64,000 nt of DNA, from NCBI GenBank assembly GCA_030077755.1, contig JAQJZZ010000018.1:124001-188000 (forward strand), given 5' to 3'. Source of the DNA: Filosporella fistucella (taxonomy: Eukaryota > Ascomycota > Leotiomycetes > Helotiales). The notes under the pieces were generated by a model that had not been told where the DNA came from, made no database searches, and was given only the letters and a program-made list of their open reading frames with translations. Below are positions 22,663 through 33,931 of this stretch, in pieces. How positions within the stretch are numbered: the stretch's first letter is position 1; the number at the start of each line of letters is the position of its first letter. The translations under genes and the position numbers were made by a program.

Positions 22663-24783
22663 CTAGTGTCGCCTACGTCGACCTCTATCCCTCTCCTCCA
22701 CCAATCTAGCCTCATCATTAGCCCTGACTCGATCCAGAGTCCGCTCATACTCCTCGTCCTCCATTCTCTGTCTATTCAGCAAGTCGGCCCTATGAGCCTC
22801 CAAGGCCCGGATGTTCCTCTGCAGTTGTTCCACATTGCGACGAAGAGTTGCAGGGTCCTGGGCCGGCATGTTGGTCATGTCGACCTCAGGGAAGGTTGGA
22901 GGTAGTGGTGATTCTTCACGAGGGACGGAGAGGCCACGTCGGTGATACCATATTGGGTTACTTGGGCCCGGGCCGCGACGACGAGCGCGTGGTTGTTGTT
23001 GAGTAGTGGTCTCGGTCATATCGACATCTTCGTCGACTGTGGCTTGTCGAGAAGATGACGAGGAGGAAGGTTGCTGAGGTTGAGAGCCAGATCCTTCACC
23101 GACACGAGCTTTCTTGGCTGATCCTTGTTCGGCGAGTTGAAAGCCTTGCTCAGCGTACTCGACGGCATTCACTCTCATTGTCATATTCCCACCAGCTGCC
23201 TCGCCGATTGCGGCAGCTTCCCTTGCGGCTTTCCTAGCAGCGACACCCTTTCCACCTCGCTTCTTGTTCTTTTTCTTCTTCTTTCCACCTGTAGATGTCT
23301 CAGCGTCAATAGGAGGTTCACCGTAAATATCGCCATCAGACGTGTAAGTAATGGGATCGATAATTGCTGGAGGGTCATTCACATTGGTCATTGTGACATC
23401 TCGAGTATCGGTGGCAGCTGCGGTATCAGAAGTCGAGGTAGCTTGATTCATGCTGCCGTTCTGGACTTGGATAGTTGGATCGATGGCAGTCGTGTTGGTA
23501 TTATGAGTTGTCATTACGACATCCTCAAGATTGGTACCAGTGGTAACATTAGGGATGGAAGTATCTGGAGCAATGCCATCGTTCTCGAACTTCTGGTCGT
23601 GAGTAGTGGTAGATTGGAAAGAAGATTGCGTTGAAGGACCAGGAATCATTTGACCAGCCATCGAGGTGAAGGGGGTATTCGGCGCCGAAGCGACGATTGA
23701 GGTTGTCTGAGGCATTGGAGTTTGATCGATACTTGATGCTGGCTCGTGGGCAACTCGCATAACAATGCTATCATCGCCCTTTGAAACACCAATTCGAGTC
23801 TTCTTCTGGCCAGCCTCACTCATTCCATTCGTGCTGCCAGCCAGATCGCCACAAGAATCGGAACCAACTCCAACCGCAACAGTCATGGAAGTTCGATCCG
23901 TGACTGTTGCAATCTGACCTTGAGAGACTGCGGGTCGGGAGTCTTGGGTTGAGAGAAGTGCCAGAGCCGAGGTTGCCATTGCAGCTCCTCCTTCATTCGA
24001 TTGTGACATGTCGACCTTCTTTGATTGAGAGTTTGATGGTGTTTGGGGATCGTTCTTGGAACGTGGAATATTTTGCGCACCGAATGTGAGCTTTCGTGGT
24101 CGGAGTCTTGAAGAATAGGAAATCAGGTCTGATCTGAATTCACTGCCAGACTCTACCGTTGGCGGTGCCGGCTTGAGTCCATTTCCACGCGAACTCAAAG
24201 GACTTGTTTCAAAATTCATGACTTCTCGATTCCTTCCGCCCTCCAGTGACTGTGATCGAGATTTGGAAAGGGTACCAAGAATACGATCCACCGCCAACTT
24301 GTCTTTCGTAGAGGGATGCTCTGGAGTCGAATCAGCAGAAAAGGACAAGACCGTATCATCTCTTACCAGACCAATCTTCGAATTCGCCGTCGAGTACTCT
24401 GATGGAGAGCAGGTACCATTTGGTGACACTACACTACATTGAGTACGTTGAGCGGGGCCAGTCATTTGCTGAGGACGACGAGGCGGTGTAACTGGTGAAG
24501 CAACAGGGAATGATGCAACGTAAGTGCCATTTTTTGTATCGGTATCTAGTGTAGGTTTTTTAAGAGAGACTCTGCTGGAATATTCTCGGACCTGATTTCT
24601 TGTACTGATATCGTGGTCTACACTTGTTGTTTGGCCTTGCCCCTCGGCATGCTTATGTTGAGACGTATTGAGACCACAGGAACCTGACCCTGACATTGCT
24701 CCAGCAGAGTCTGGTGTGCGTGTAAGCTGATTCCTGGGAGCCGATGCAAATCCCGCCTTTGGTCTCGATTGTCCTGATCCCAT
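22663..24783 (-). CDS. Large low-complexity protein with myristoylation-type start
   Basis: A single open exon encodes about 706 residues from MGSGQSRPK (24783). I prefer this start over the methionine 96 bases upstream (24879), because MG-x-x-x-S fits the N-myristoylation consensus. The first ~480 residues are Ser/Thr/Gln/Pro-rich and appear disordered. Around residues 530-560 is a strongly basic run (GGKKKKKNKKRGGKG), usable as a nuclear localisation signal. A Ser/Gln-rich stretch with DVDMTETT-like acidic patches follows. The last ~80 residues are a predicted coiled coil with an Arg-rich end (RGRRRRH). No catalytic domain is visible. A membrane-tethered or nuclear scaffold is conceivable. 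Function is unknown. Confidence 0.72.
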   Translation of the reverse strand: MGSGQSRPKAGFASAPRNQLTRTPDSAGAMSGSGSCGLNTSQHKHAEGQGQTTSVDHDISTRNQVREYSSRVSLKKPTLDTDTKNGTYVASFPVASPVTPPRRPQQMTGPAQRTQCSVVSPNGTCSPSEYSTANSKIGLVRDDTVLSFSADSTPEHPSTKDKLAVDRILGTLSKSRSQSLEGGRNREVMNFETSPLSSRGNGLKPAPPTVESGSEFRSDLISYSSRLRPRKLTFGAQNIPRSKNDPQTPSNSQSKKVDMSQSNEGGAAMATSALALLSTQDSRPAVSQGQIATVTDRTSMTVAVGVGSDSCGDLAGSTNGMSEAGQKKTRIGVSKGDDSIVMRVAHEPASSIDQTPMPQTTSIVASAPNTPFTSMAGQMIPGPSTQSSFQSTTTHDQKFENDGIAPDTSIPNVTTGTNLEDVVMTTHNTNTTAIDPTIQVQNGSMNQATSTSDTAAATDTRDVTMTNVNDPPAIIDPITYTSDGDIYGEPPIDAETSTGGKKKKKNKKRGGKGVAARKAAREAAAIGEAAGGNMTMRVNAVEYAEQGFQLAEQGSAKKARVGEGSGSQPQQPSSSSSSRQATVDEDVDMTETTTQQQPRARRRGPGPSNPIWYHRRGLSVPREESPLPPTFPEVDMTNMPAQDPATLRRNVEQLQRNIRALEAHRADLLNRQRMEDEEYERTLDRVRANDEARLVEERDRGRRRRH

Positions 24784-27391
24784 AATGCTGGCACAGTCAA
24801 GAGCTGTCTTTGAAGCCTCCTTGAACAAAGCGATTGAAGTCTTTCTGTTAGTTTGAGAAATCAGAAAATCTATTAACAAGCTACTCGAAACAAATCTACT
24901 CGTGAGTACGTTGTGTGACCACTAGACACAAGTCTTGAGAAGTGCTGAGTGGGAAAGTAGTGGACATACTTGAATGTACTCGTCTATTGAATGAGCAATG
25001 GTAGTAAAGTCGAGTATCACGAGCTTCGACGGTCGGCTCTAGTGTCTTGAGACTCGGTAACGGAGAAAAAATACCATGATGCGCAGTTGATGAACTACCT
25101 GAGATCGACTTTGTTGATATGACTCGAATTGGGAGTAGAAGGTGCAAGTGTTAGATGACAAGCGTGCGCGAGTGGTGTTCGCAGCAATTGACTTCTCAAA
25201 AGTTTCTACAGAACGGATTACTGGTACACAATAAGTGCTCAAGACAAGGATGACAGATATGGGTAAAGTGAAAGACTGGGGCCAAGATCGATGAGGCTAG
25301 TATTATGTTGACACGAAGTGTATTGTTTGTGTACACAAGCGAAAGCTGGTTCGGAGTCAATCTTTTCCAGGGTCAGGAGACCCACTTTGATGAAGACCCC
25401 TATTGTTTTCGAGGGACTAATTGGCTCCTGGGGAGAGTGGTGAAGAGCGGGGAGATTTTTTGAGTCAAGAAAACATAAATTCAAATGCCATGGAAGACCC
25501 GAGAATCAAGAAATGGAGTAGATCGCTTCTTGTCTGGATCAGAAAAGTGTGGAAGATCCTTTTTGAATCAAAACATAATGAAAAATCTAGAATTCGTCCT
25601 GGCTCGAGTATGCTCGAACTGTCACCGCTTTCAGAGCTCCTAGGAAGCGCCGAGGAGCATGTAAACGCAGAAAGCGGCAATGACCCGATATCGAAGGAGT
25701 TGGAAAAAAGGTTTTGTCGGCCTTGCGGGCAGGTTGTAAACAAAAGGCCCCAAAATAGTTTAGTGAGACGTTTGATGAAGTAAAAGTAGCCCATGATTAG
25801 GGAACTTTCATTGAGTAGATAAAGTAGAAGCGAACTACTGCCTTCATCTCATTTACATGCCCACATTCTTGAGCATTAATTACTTGATACTCGAATAAGT
25901 GGATGCAATTGGGAAATGTGGTTCAAGAACACTTCAAAAGAAAGGAATGGGATGAGAAATGAGGGAGCTTTGTGACCTCTCTGCTTCATCTGAAGGCAAA
26001 AAACTTCCTGGGATCAGAATGGTCTCCGACCAAAGAAAAACATAAACATAAGGGGGACTGGATGGATTCAACAATGCCTTCTGACATCCCTTGGTGTTAG
26101 AAGGGGCCAACCGTGTTGATAAAAGACTGACTATTCTAGGTGTAAACCTCAAAACATTTATTACGCAATGCCGATGCTGAATGCTGAAATGAAGAAGAAT
26201 ACAATATCAATCAAGCTTGTAAAACACAGAAAGATCAAAGGTGGAATGAGCCAACTTGGCTCGATACGATGCGTCAATCAAGAAACTGGCGAGATTGAGC
26301 TGTCAAACAAAAGAGCGGATCGAAAACTTTTTCCTGCCTGGCTAGCATTCGATTGTCATTGGAAAAGAAGAAATGATTGTGTCTTTAAACACAAAAGCTA
26401 TGAGAATATAACGTTCGTGGGATTAGAACAAGCATCGAGGATTCAAGCAAGCTGCAAGACTCCGAGACAGGCATATCCCCCCCAATTAGCACCAGGAAGC
26501 TCCAACTTAGTAACAAGTGCTTTCCGAACACCCGAAGACTCCTTGAGTCTGTATATTGGGATGAAGGGAGAGACTAAAACGATATTCTATTTCATATAAG
26601 TAAATGAAGATTGCTGCTGAAAGGAGGTTGCGGGGTCAAAACGCGCCCGAGCATACCTAACCACAACACATCACCACCATATCTCCAACTTTGTATATAG
26701 CTCCCGGTCATCTATACAAAGCTTTAACAAGACAGATGAGGCTTAACTAACATTTCCGGAGCGTATATCAGTTGTCATTGTGGTCTTGAATCCCAGTGGC
26801 TGAGATTGCTGATGTGCGACTGCCGGCTGGAATATAACGACACATTCAATTCTTGGATCTTGGCTCCCCTCTTATTCTCTAGCATGATTATCAGATGTGC
26901 AAGGTCTAAGAATTGGTTTAAGGTAGCATAAATTGCAGAATTTCGTTCAAAAGTAATATACAGAGAGGAAGGAAAATGAAATATAACTTCGGTTCCGAAG
27001 TTATCATAAATTTATGCAAACGAAGCTAGTGTTACATAAAATAATGCGCCATTCCCACCACACTCAGCCGCCTCGCATTAGCCACAATCCTTCCGTATAC
27101 CAACTATCAAAAGCATCATTTCTTCCCTTTTTTATTTTTCCTTTTCCGATATATATCCTGTCATTGTGATGGATTACTGACCAGACCGCGGAAGATATTC
27201 TCTTTCAAACACTATTTCATTCATCTGGACGATCGTGGGATCTTCAGTCAGTCACCTCCTGGATCTTCTTTACCGGCTAAGATATAAATTCAAACCGAAA
27301 ATTGAACAGCTTCCCGAAAGAACCTTCTTTCACCAATAGACTAGAACTGTCTTAAACAAATTTCCCTCATCCCTCCCAAACATAATCCAAA
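24784..27391. other. Long intergenic region with two weak open frames
   Basis: About 2.6 kb without a firmly supported gene. Plus-strand frames at 25421-25783 (120 codons, with a basic Trp-rich stretch WSRSLLVWIRKVW) and 26168-26599 (143 codons) are the longest. Neither has family motifs, and the first has an almost equally long antisense frame. The left part is the 5' flank of the 706-residue protein; the right part is the promoter of the gene starting at 27392. Confidence 0.3.
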
Positions 27392-28677
27392 ATGCAAATG
27401 GATTCCCCCCTCTCAACTATAGCCTCCGTAACCGGAATCCTAACCTTTGTCTTCGCCATTCTTGCTGCAGTATACGTCAGATTCACATACCTCCGGAATG
27501 CGGATACGGAGTATTTCCAAGTAAAAGCATCCCTGAGCTGGTTTAAGACCGAGAGGCTGTTTATCAGGGATTTAATTGAGGGGCAGGGTGGGGTGGTACG
27601 TTTATTATTTTCCTTGAGGCTGCCGAACTGAAATTTTCTTTTTGAATATTTGAATTTATTTGGATGGATTTGAGGGCATAGCATTTGAGGAGTATGTTTT
27701 ATATATTATGTTGGTATGGGTTTTGGCAATGTTGCAGTATTTATGTTACGAGATGCGAATGGCTATTCAATTTCGAGACAATTTACTCTGGTCAATTTAG
27801 AGCGTGGTGAATTCATGATCTGAATTCATGCTAATGACCAACAGGATGGAGCTGTCAGAGGCGGACGAGGAAGAGAAAGGGAGAATGAAATGTATAGCTT
27901 CGTTCTTGAGGAGCTGGGACGGTTGGAAGAGGTATGATGATTCTTTCATTTTAAACTTTTACTGTGCAGTTCTCATGATACGTTGGGACCCTGCGCCTGC
28001 TCTCCCAATTGAGACCACAGGTCTATTGATTTTTACTACAATATTTTTAGTATCAAATTCTCCCCTTTGATGCCATGCCTAGACAAAGTATTCGTCCGAG
28101 TTATGTACCAAAATTACCCCGCGTTATCACAATCTCCCTCCTGCAATCCTCTCCTTTCAGTTTTATATCATTCCATGTATTCCATAAACCCAGAGTAACT
28201 TATTAAAAATCCCAGCGTCTCCTCGAAGTAATCGCCGAAGCAGAAGAAGCCTCCCAATCCAGCTCTCAAAGTGGCGCCGGCAACGAAAAAGGAACCCCCA
28301 GCAAACAAACAGGCTGGACACTCATTCCCCGACACATGCGCGGCCGAACCGACATAGCGCTATCCTGGTTACCTGTGAGAGGTAAAGCTTTAGAATTAGT
28401 GAGGCAGCGCGAAGGGTTGGCCAGTAGAGTGCTATTCGTGGGATTGGGGGTTGTAGGAGGGAGAGTGAGAGATCAAGAGAGTTTTGGGATGAAGAGAGAG
28501 GAGAGATTCGGGGAGCGACTGGAGAAATTGGAAGGCTTGGTTGCAGAACAACACGAGAAATTGGATAAACTGGAGGGGCTGTTATATAGAGTCATGCATC
28601 GAGATCGAGTGGGCATAGTACAGGAAGAAGACAAAAAGACAAAAGGCGGGGTGCGAACGGAAGAGACGGAGATTTGA
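27392..28677 (+). CDS. Small single-pass membrane protein, unknown function
   Basis: Three exons (27392-27595, 27844/5-27931, 28216-28677) join in phase 0 to encode about 250 residues. Residues ~8-30 form one hydrophobic membrane helix (ASVTGILTFVFAILAAVYVRF). A charged cytosolic-looking segment follows (KTERLFIRDLIEGQGG). A helical stretch across the exon 2/3 junction (LEELGRLEERLLEVIAEAEE) comes next, then a C-terminal coiled-coil-like segment (KREERFGERLEKLEGLVAEQ) and a Lys/Glu-rich tail. The first intron (about 249 bp) and second (284 bp) are long for this window; hydrophobic open stretches inside them could mean missed exons. The stop is 20 bp from the stop of the convergent gene on the other strand. 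Family not recognised. Confidence 0.65.
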
Positions 28678-28697
28678 TCGTATATTGGGTATATGGT

Positions 28698-29380
28698 CTA
28701 CAAGAAGGCGTATCCTCCAAGTTTCAGGAAGAGGCCGCAGACGACTAGACTGGCTGTCGCCCAGATGACATCCAGTTCTATCACGCTCCATATCCAGATT
28801 GTTCCAACTGGAGGGGCTCTCTTCATCACGGCATAATAGCCGTGCATGTTGGTTATAAATATAAGATAGCAGCCGGCAGAGATGGATATCAGGAAGAACC
28901 AGACCTGGTGTAGAGAAGGGATGATTCGAGATGGGAGAATAGTTGAAGGCAGGAGGAAGGACGGTGTTGGGTGTGGGTGGAAGGTGTGGAAGAGTAGGAG
29001 AAGCACTGTTGATTCTGTTAGAAATTGAATGCAGATTTTGGTGGTTAGGACATAATCTTACGTGGAAATGCCTGTGCCGTCCTCCACCCCAACTCCCCCC
29101 ATTGTATATCTTGAGCATATTGATGCGCTACAAGCACATCCAGTGTAAAATGCAGCATCGTCAGACTTATACTCCATAGAAAAGCCTCTCCCATCCTCCC
29201 AATCAGGGGCTCTCCATTCTCATCCAAAGAATCATCCTTTGTATCATCGTCGGACGGTGTAGATAGCAGACCTCGTTCTTGTGCTAAATCGAGAAGAGTT
29301 GCTTCTGAGGGACCGGACCGGTCGGGATGGGAGAGCTTGATTTTGTTGGCTTTACGAGCAGTGCCTTTTTCTCTAGCCAT
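28698..29380 (-). CDS. Conserved fungal multi-pass membrane protein (DUF7719-like)
   Basis: Two exons joined by a roughly 57-bp intron (about 29007-29063) encode about 208 residues. The N-terminal ~70 residues are soluble and basic, then acidic (KANKIKLSHPDRSGPSEATL, then PSDDDTKDDSLDENG). Four hydrophobic segments follow: FLWSISLTMLHFTLDVLVAH, a histidine/proline-containing helix, VWFFLISISAGCYLIFITN, and IWIWSVIELDVIWATASLVV. The opening and helix order resemble a conserved fungal ER-membrane family that I believe is annotated DUF7719; that number is from memory and should be checked. It diverges from the PIG-L gene over a shared ~570-bp upstream region. Confidence 0.72.
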
Positions 29381-29951
29381 TGCGGAAGAATTCAGGAGAT
29401 GTCTGTGTGTTTCGTTTCATGCGAGATGTAATGCAATCTTGGATGCGGCTCTGCGATCTTATTAATGCTTCATTGAGCCGGAATTGACATTAATGCAGAG
29501 TCTGCAGGCTGTAATCTGGGTCGGGTCAATTCGTAATTATGGAGTCGTGAATTTAATCCTCGGAATGCCTGTTGTGTAGTGGTAGCCTCGTCATCAACCT
29601 CAAAGCAGCGCAAGAAACAAGCAATTCACATTCAATGCTGTTTCAATTGTATCCTCAAATGAAGCTGTAGATGTCAACAAAATAAAATACAAAATAAAGT
29701 TGAGTCCATCGCACCTCAAGATCTCACCCGCATCAACTCTAATTCCACACCCCGGTCTGCCCCCCTCCCTAGCGGCCGCGAAGCCAATTTCACAACGGCT
29801 GGGCCAGGCTTCTGTCAATGTGGCTTCTGCTTTCACTATCAAGCTTTCAGTCAGCTCTTATCCCGCACGCGACCCTCAATCTCAAACACGTCTCCTCTTC
29901 GTTGTCCTCCTCGTCCTCTCTGCCTCACTTGTGCATCTCGACTTCGAAACA
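29381..29951. promoter_or_regulatory. Bidirectional promoter region
   Basis: This 571-bp interval separates the divergent starts of the DUF7719-like gene (minus) and the GPI12-like gene (plus). An open plus frame runs into the GPI12 start from 29700, but its residues are not membrane-like and look untranslated. A string around 29566-29590 superficially resembles a tRNA D-arm but lacks a B box. Confidence 0.45.
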
Positions 29952-30893
29952 ATGCAATGGTTAACTCTGTTTGTGTTGCCTCTTCTTGCAGTCGTACTTT
30001 GGCTGTACACTGTCTCAGTCGCCAAAACCCGCTTCCCTAAATTACGCAACAAGAGAATATGTTTGTTGATCGCGCATCCAGATGACGAGGCCATGTTCTT
30101 TGCGCCTACGGTCCTGGCTCTGGCGGATCCGGCACTGGGAAATCATGTCAAGATCCTGTGTTTGAGCAGTGGTATGTTTGTCCTGATCTGGCGAGGCTGA
30201 GGCTAATTTATGAGGGGATGCGGATGGGTTAGGAGAAACGAGGAAGAAGGAGTTAGTCAAGAGCGGACTGGCATTAGGTCTGCGGAAAGAGGATGATGTG
30301 TTTGTGGTAGAGAGCTCGTATGTCCCTTTCCCATTATTAAGTGCGTTATGCTGATGGATATTAGGGAGTTCCCGGATAGTATGACGACGACGTGGGATAA
30401 AACCAAGATCGCCACATTACTCTGTTCAGCCTTCGCGCCTAATCTCTCGAAACCCATGAAAAACAAATCCGAAGACGCTCCAACGGCTACGATCGATGTT
30501 CTTATCACGTTCGACAAATCAGGCATATCCTCACACCCGAACCATATCTCGCTATTCCATGGCGCACGACACTTCATTTCAAGCCTCATACATAATCGAC
30601 CTGGTTGGGGATGCCCTGTGGATATGTATACTTTGACGTCGATATCGATTGTACGAAAGTATACCTCGTTCTTCGATAGTATTGTCAGTGTTCTGGCAAT
30701 GGTGGTCCAGAAGAAACAAATGGGCGAGCATCCCTCTCCACTGCTCTTCCTGAGTGGACCAAGCGAACTACGAATTGCACAAAAGGCAATGACAACAGCA
30801 CATATCAGTCAGATGAAATGGTTCCGATGGGGATGGATTGGGTTTAGTAGGTACATGGTAGTGAACGACCTACGGCTGGAGAAGATCAAATGA
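29952..30893 (+). CDS. GPI12: N-acetylglucosaminylphosphatidylinositol de-N-acetylase
   Basis: PIG-L/LmbE-family enzyme that removes acetate from GlcNAc-PI, the second step of GPI-anchor synthesis, at the ER membrane. Exons 29952-30171, 30215-30317 and 30365-30893 give 283 residues, the usual length. The N-terminal ~25 residues form the expected membrane anchor ([20 protein letters not shown]). The metal-binding AHPDDE motif lies at about residues 45-50. The GDADGLG segment, equivalent to the family's GNADGLG, is recovered only when intron 1 ends at AG 30214 (43-bp intron). The second metal-binding motif region HPNH ([13 protein letters not shown]) is present. The methionine at 29952 starts directly before the membrane helix, so I prefer it over the upstream in-frame methionine at 29700. 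Confidence 0.92.
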
Positions 30894-32622
30894 AGGGTGG
30901 AATGAATAGTGGACATTTCTTGATAACTTTTTTTGGATGACGATGATGGTGTGTATATACCCTATAATACATAAACCTCACTTATCTCCCACGTTAGACG
31001 TGGTTGAGATTTTGTACGAATTTTCTTGTTGAAATATATTTGTTTTTCTAGGAGGGGGATTGGCACGTGGAGGGGTAGAAAGTGGGGTGAGTGTCATTAG
31101 TGGAGACTACTCCGTAATTGAAGATATTATACTTGACATGTCAGATCTTTTGAGTTTGAATTATTTCTTTTTCTCGTTTATCACATTTGTTTTTCTCGAT
31201 ATCTGAATATTTGATTGACATTTACCATACTAGAATTACGATTTTCTCTTCATGTCCCACAAGATAAATTCAGTACCCTGTCCCCAAATTACAATATCAT
31301 CTTTATGCCATTTACAAGCTACCAATCAATCTCACTCTCCGATCGTTTATTTGCTACATATCGAACTCCTCTTACAACTTTCCTACCTTCACGAACTCTA
31401 TGCGCATTCGAGCCCGGAGAGGCTATTGCGCAAAGTGCGCTTTGAGCAGAGACTAGCACGCTGGGGAGAGGCAGAAAAGTTTTCAACATTATTGTAAAGA
31501 AAAATTCTAGTCAAGAACTCTTCCAAATTCAGGGAAATCTTCCATATCATGTGGAATTCAAGGCTCCGTGAAACGCTGCGGCCCGTCTTCATCGTTTGAA
31601 ATTAATACACTTCACTGGGTGATAATGACAAGAGTCTTCGAGGAATTGGCAGTATTTTGTTTGTTTCGTGGGATAGACATTTTCAAGGCAGCACGGCATT
31701 ATTTCATCTTGTCAATGCATCTCATGAACAATGTGCATGCAAAGCTAGGACTGCAGACCAGAACAGCATGCACCGAGTTCAATCACGAAGCACGTGACAA
31801 CCAACTTTTCAAATAAACCTGGAGTGATGCATTAAGACTCGATTCGAGATGTTATCATGTAGATTGCGGAGTAGCTTGTGCAATCATTGAAGCTCAAATT
31901 CGTGAATTCGTTTCTTTTCAATGGGAGCCTGCCCTCCGGTCGCATTGTATTCTTTGTGAAAAGTGATGTTATCGTGATGTTTACTTAGTCCACACGCTAG
32001 CCACGACGTTCACAATGTTATATCTGCATCGCTCCTGTCTCTCAACACTTCCACCAGGTTGAATTCATTCTCTAGGAATATTTTCTAGTTACAATATAAT
32101 ACTAGTCTGCACACAGCAATTTTATCAAATTTGTGCCTTCCTTCTTCCTCTCAAACACGTATCAATTTTCTCTAATCGCACTAGCTCTAGCGGACCAAAT
32201 TCCAATTGTTGACCAATGAATAGTATCCATCTTTCTATTATATCTATTCTGCATCCGCAGAGATGATTAACACCTAAATATAAAATTTAAGTTATAGAGT
32301 ATCTCGTCATGATTCTTATATTTATTTGGTTCAAGTAGAGTCCGGTGGACTTAGTGAGGGGAGTGGAACTTTCAGTCCATTTTCCAATTCTGCGCTACAA
32401 TTTTATTCTTATTTAAATCCAATTGCTCTTCACCCATCTACCTTCTTCAAACCTTCATTGTACAATACTCGATACTCCGATTGTTCAATTCCAGCAGAAC
32501 ATCCAACGCCCTTCGTCAATCTCGCAAGGATTTTACCCATCTGCCTCTACAGAGCAATTGTACACTCCCTAGCAGATCATCCAAAGCTTCTACTGATCTT
32601 CCACAAGATCTCAGCTTACAAC
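30894..32622. other. AT-rich intergenic region
   Basis: About 1.7 kb with many short frames and no motif. The 3' flank of the GPI12 gene is followed by T- and A-rich sequence. From about 32330 the plus frame is open into the next gene, but its first 99 codons look like untranslated leader. Confidence 0.4.
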
Positions 32623-33753
32623 ATGGCCATTTGGCCTTCGAAGCCTTCCAAGCAACCATCGACACCTAGAATACCCCCCGTCTCAGGACACCAAATCCAT
32701 CACCCTCCTCATGGCCACAACCACCTAACAGCCACCTGGGACATTGACCCTGATTCCTTCTCTGAGCAACAACAGGTGGGACAATCTGGCTCTGGTGTTT
32801 CTCCTAACAGGGAGATATACATCATGAGCGGTACTCTTCCTGTTCCGGAGGCTGAAGAATCTAGCTTTGGCGATTCTCTAATCACTGGCAGAGCTCCGCC
32901 TCGAGCCCCAGCTCGGAAGAATGCTGCGTTGGCGAACGGAGAGAAGAGAAAGAGGACTGTTAAAGAGGGAGAAGCTGAGATCTTTGATTCAACTACCTCT
33001 TCTCGCACTTTGAACGGCTCCAAGAAAGCCAAGGGAAGCTCAGACGACAATGATGCCTCTCAAAGTCAAAGTCTCCAGGGTGAACTCGAAGATGCTGAAA
33101 GATCCCGAAAAATCAAGTCTCCCTCTTTCAGTCCAGAAACTCCGACTGTCCACCCCCCGAATCAATCAGCGGTTCCAAATTCTTCTCAGCCGGGACTTGA
33201 GGAGGATCGAGAAGATGGCCGATCATCTCAAATCTCTCCTGTTATATCGGCGCTGATGATGGGATCTCCTGCCACCCAAGATCAAAATAATCGGGAGAGT
33301 CGTTCTGCTTCTTTTCGCCCTGATTCTCCCGGTGGGCCGTGGAATCAACAGCCATCTGTTGAGGAGGATACAGGTGCAGCTGCTCATACAGTGGTTGCAT
33401 TGTCCAGAGCGTCGGCCAGACCAGAGGCTGATATGGGAGCTGCTCACACAATGGTCGCAATGGCCGAAGGCCCAGCCAGGGATTATGCTAAGCTGGAAGC
33501 TGCTAGGGCAATATTTGCAATGTTGCAAGGACAAGTCAGACGAGGAGCTGATATTGAAGCTGCGCATGTACTTGTAACAATTTCCGGACAGCATATCAGC
33601 AATATTGAGCCGGTTTCTCCTGCAGACAGTGATGCCGATACAATCTGGGATCCTGAATTGGATCCACAGGAGATCAGAGCTTTGAAATCGCTAATATCCT
33701 GGTATCATTGTATCAAGGCGAATTCAACGCTCATCTTGAAGCGAGTATTTTGA
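32623..33753 (+). CDS. Disordered protein with C-terminal degenerate tandem repeat
   Basis: One exon encodes 376 residues from MAIWPSKPSK (32623). The frame is open back to ATG 32326, but the upstream part has no protein character. Residues ~1-230 are rich in Pro, Ser, Gln and charged residues, with possible nuclear signals (EKRKRTVKEG and SKKAKGSS). Residues ~255-350 hold about four degenerate copies of a ~23-residue unit with the pattern AAHTxVALxxAxARxxAD (AAAHTVVALSRAS, GAAHTMVAMAEGP, EAARAIFAMLQGQ, EAAHVLVTISGQH). An acidic segment and a hydrophobic C-terminus follow. A nuclear role is possible; no known domain was identified. Confidence 0.6.
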   Translation: MAIWPSKPSKQPSTPRIPPVSGHQIHHPPHGHNHLTATWDIDPDSFSEQQQVGQSGSGVSPNREIYIMSGTLPVPEAEESSFGDSLITGRAPPRAPARKNAALANGEKRKRTVKEGEAEIFDSTTSSRTLNGSKKAKGSSDDNDASQSQSLQGELEDAERSRKIKSPSFSPETPTVHPPNQSAVPNSSQPGLEEDREDGRSSQISPVISALMMGSPATQDQNNRESRSASFRPDSPGGPWNQQPSVEEDTGAAAHTVVALSRASARPEADMGAAHTMVAMAEGPARDYAKLEAARAIFAMLQGQVRRGADIEAAHVLVTISGQHISNIEPVSPADSDADTIWDPELDPQEIRALKSLISWYHCIKANSTLILKRVF

Positions 33754-33931
33754 GGTATGTCAAGGTTATTGCGAAGAATCAGCAAGGATACATTTCTCGT
33801 CACATGATACAATGATCATGAAGATAGAGATGATCAGGAAGGACTTGCTGAAATATGTATTTAGACCTTCCCTATAAACCTTCGTCAAGGCATACAATAG
33901 ACAGATATCCCTCACAATCCGACCCATCCCT

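Noticed and set aside
25421..26599. Two plus-strand frames of 120 and 143 codons
   Set aside because: No recognised family and no repeat of coding features across plausible introns; the first has an equally open antisense frame. Kept only as a remark in the intergenic entry.
29566..29610. tRNA-like string GTTGTGTAGTGGTAGCCTCGTC
   Set aside because: It resembles a D-arm/A box, but no T-arm (GGTTCGA-type B box) follows at the right distance and no cloverleaf can be drawn.
29700..29951. Upstream in-frame extension of the GPI12 gene
   Set aside because: The extra 84 residues lack membrane or family character, whereas the methionine at 29952 directly precedes the expected anchor helix.
32326..32622. 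First 99 codons before the repeat-containing protein
   Set aside because: Their composition is unlike the rest of the protein and like a pyrimidine/AT-rich leader; the start at 32623 is preferred, although the longer form cannot be excluded.
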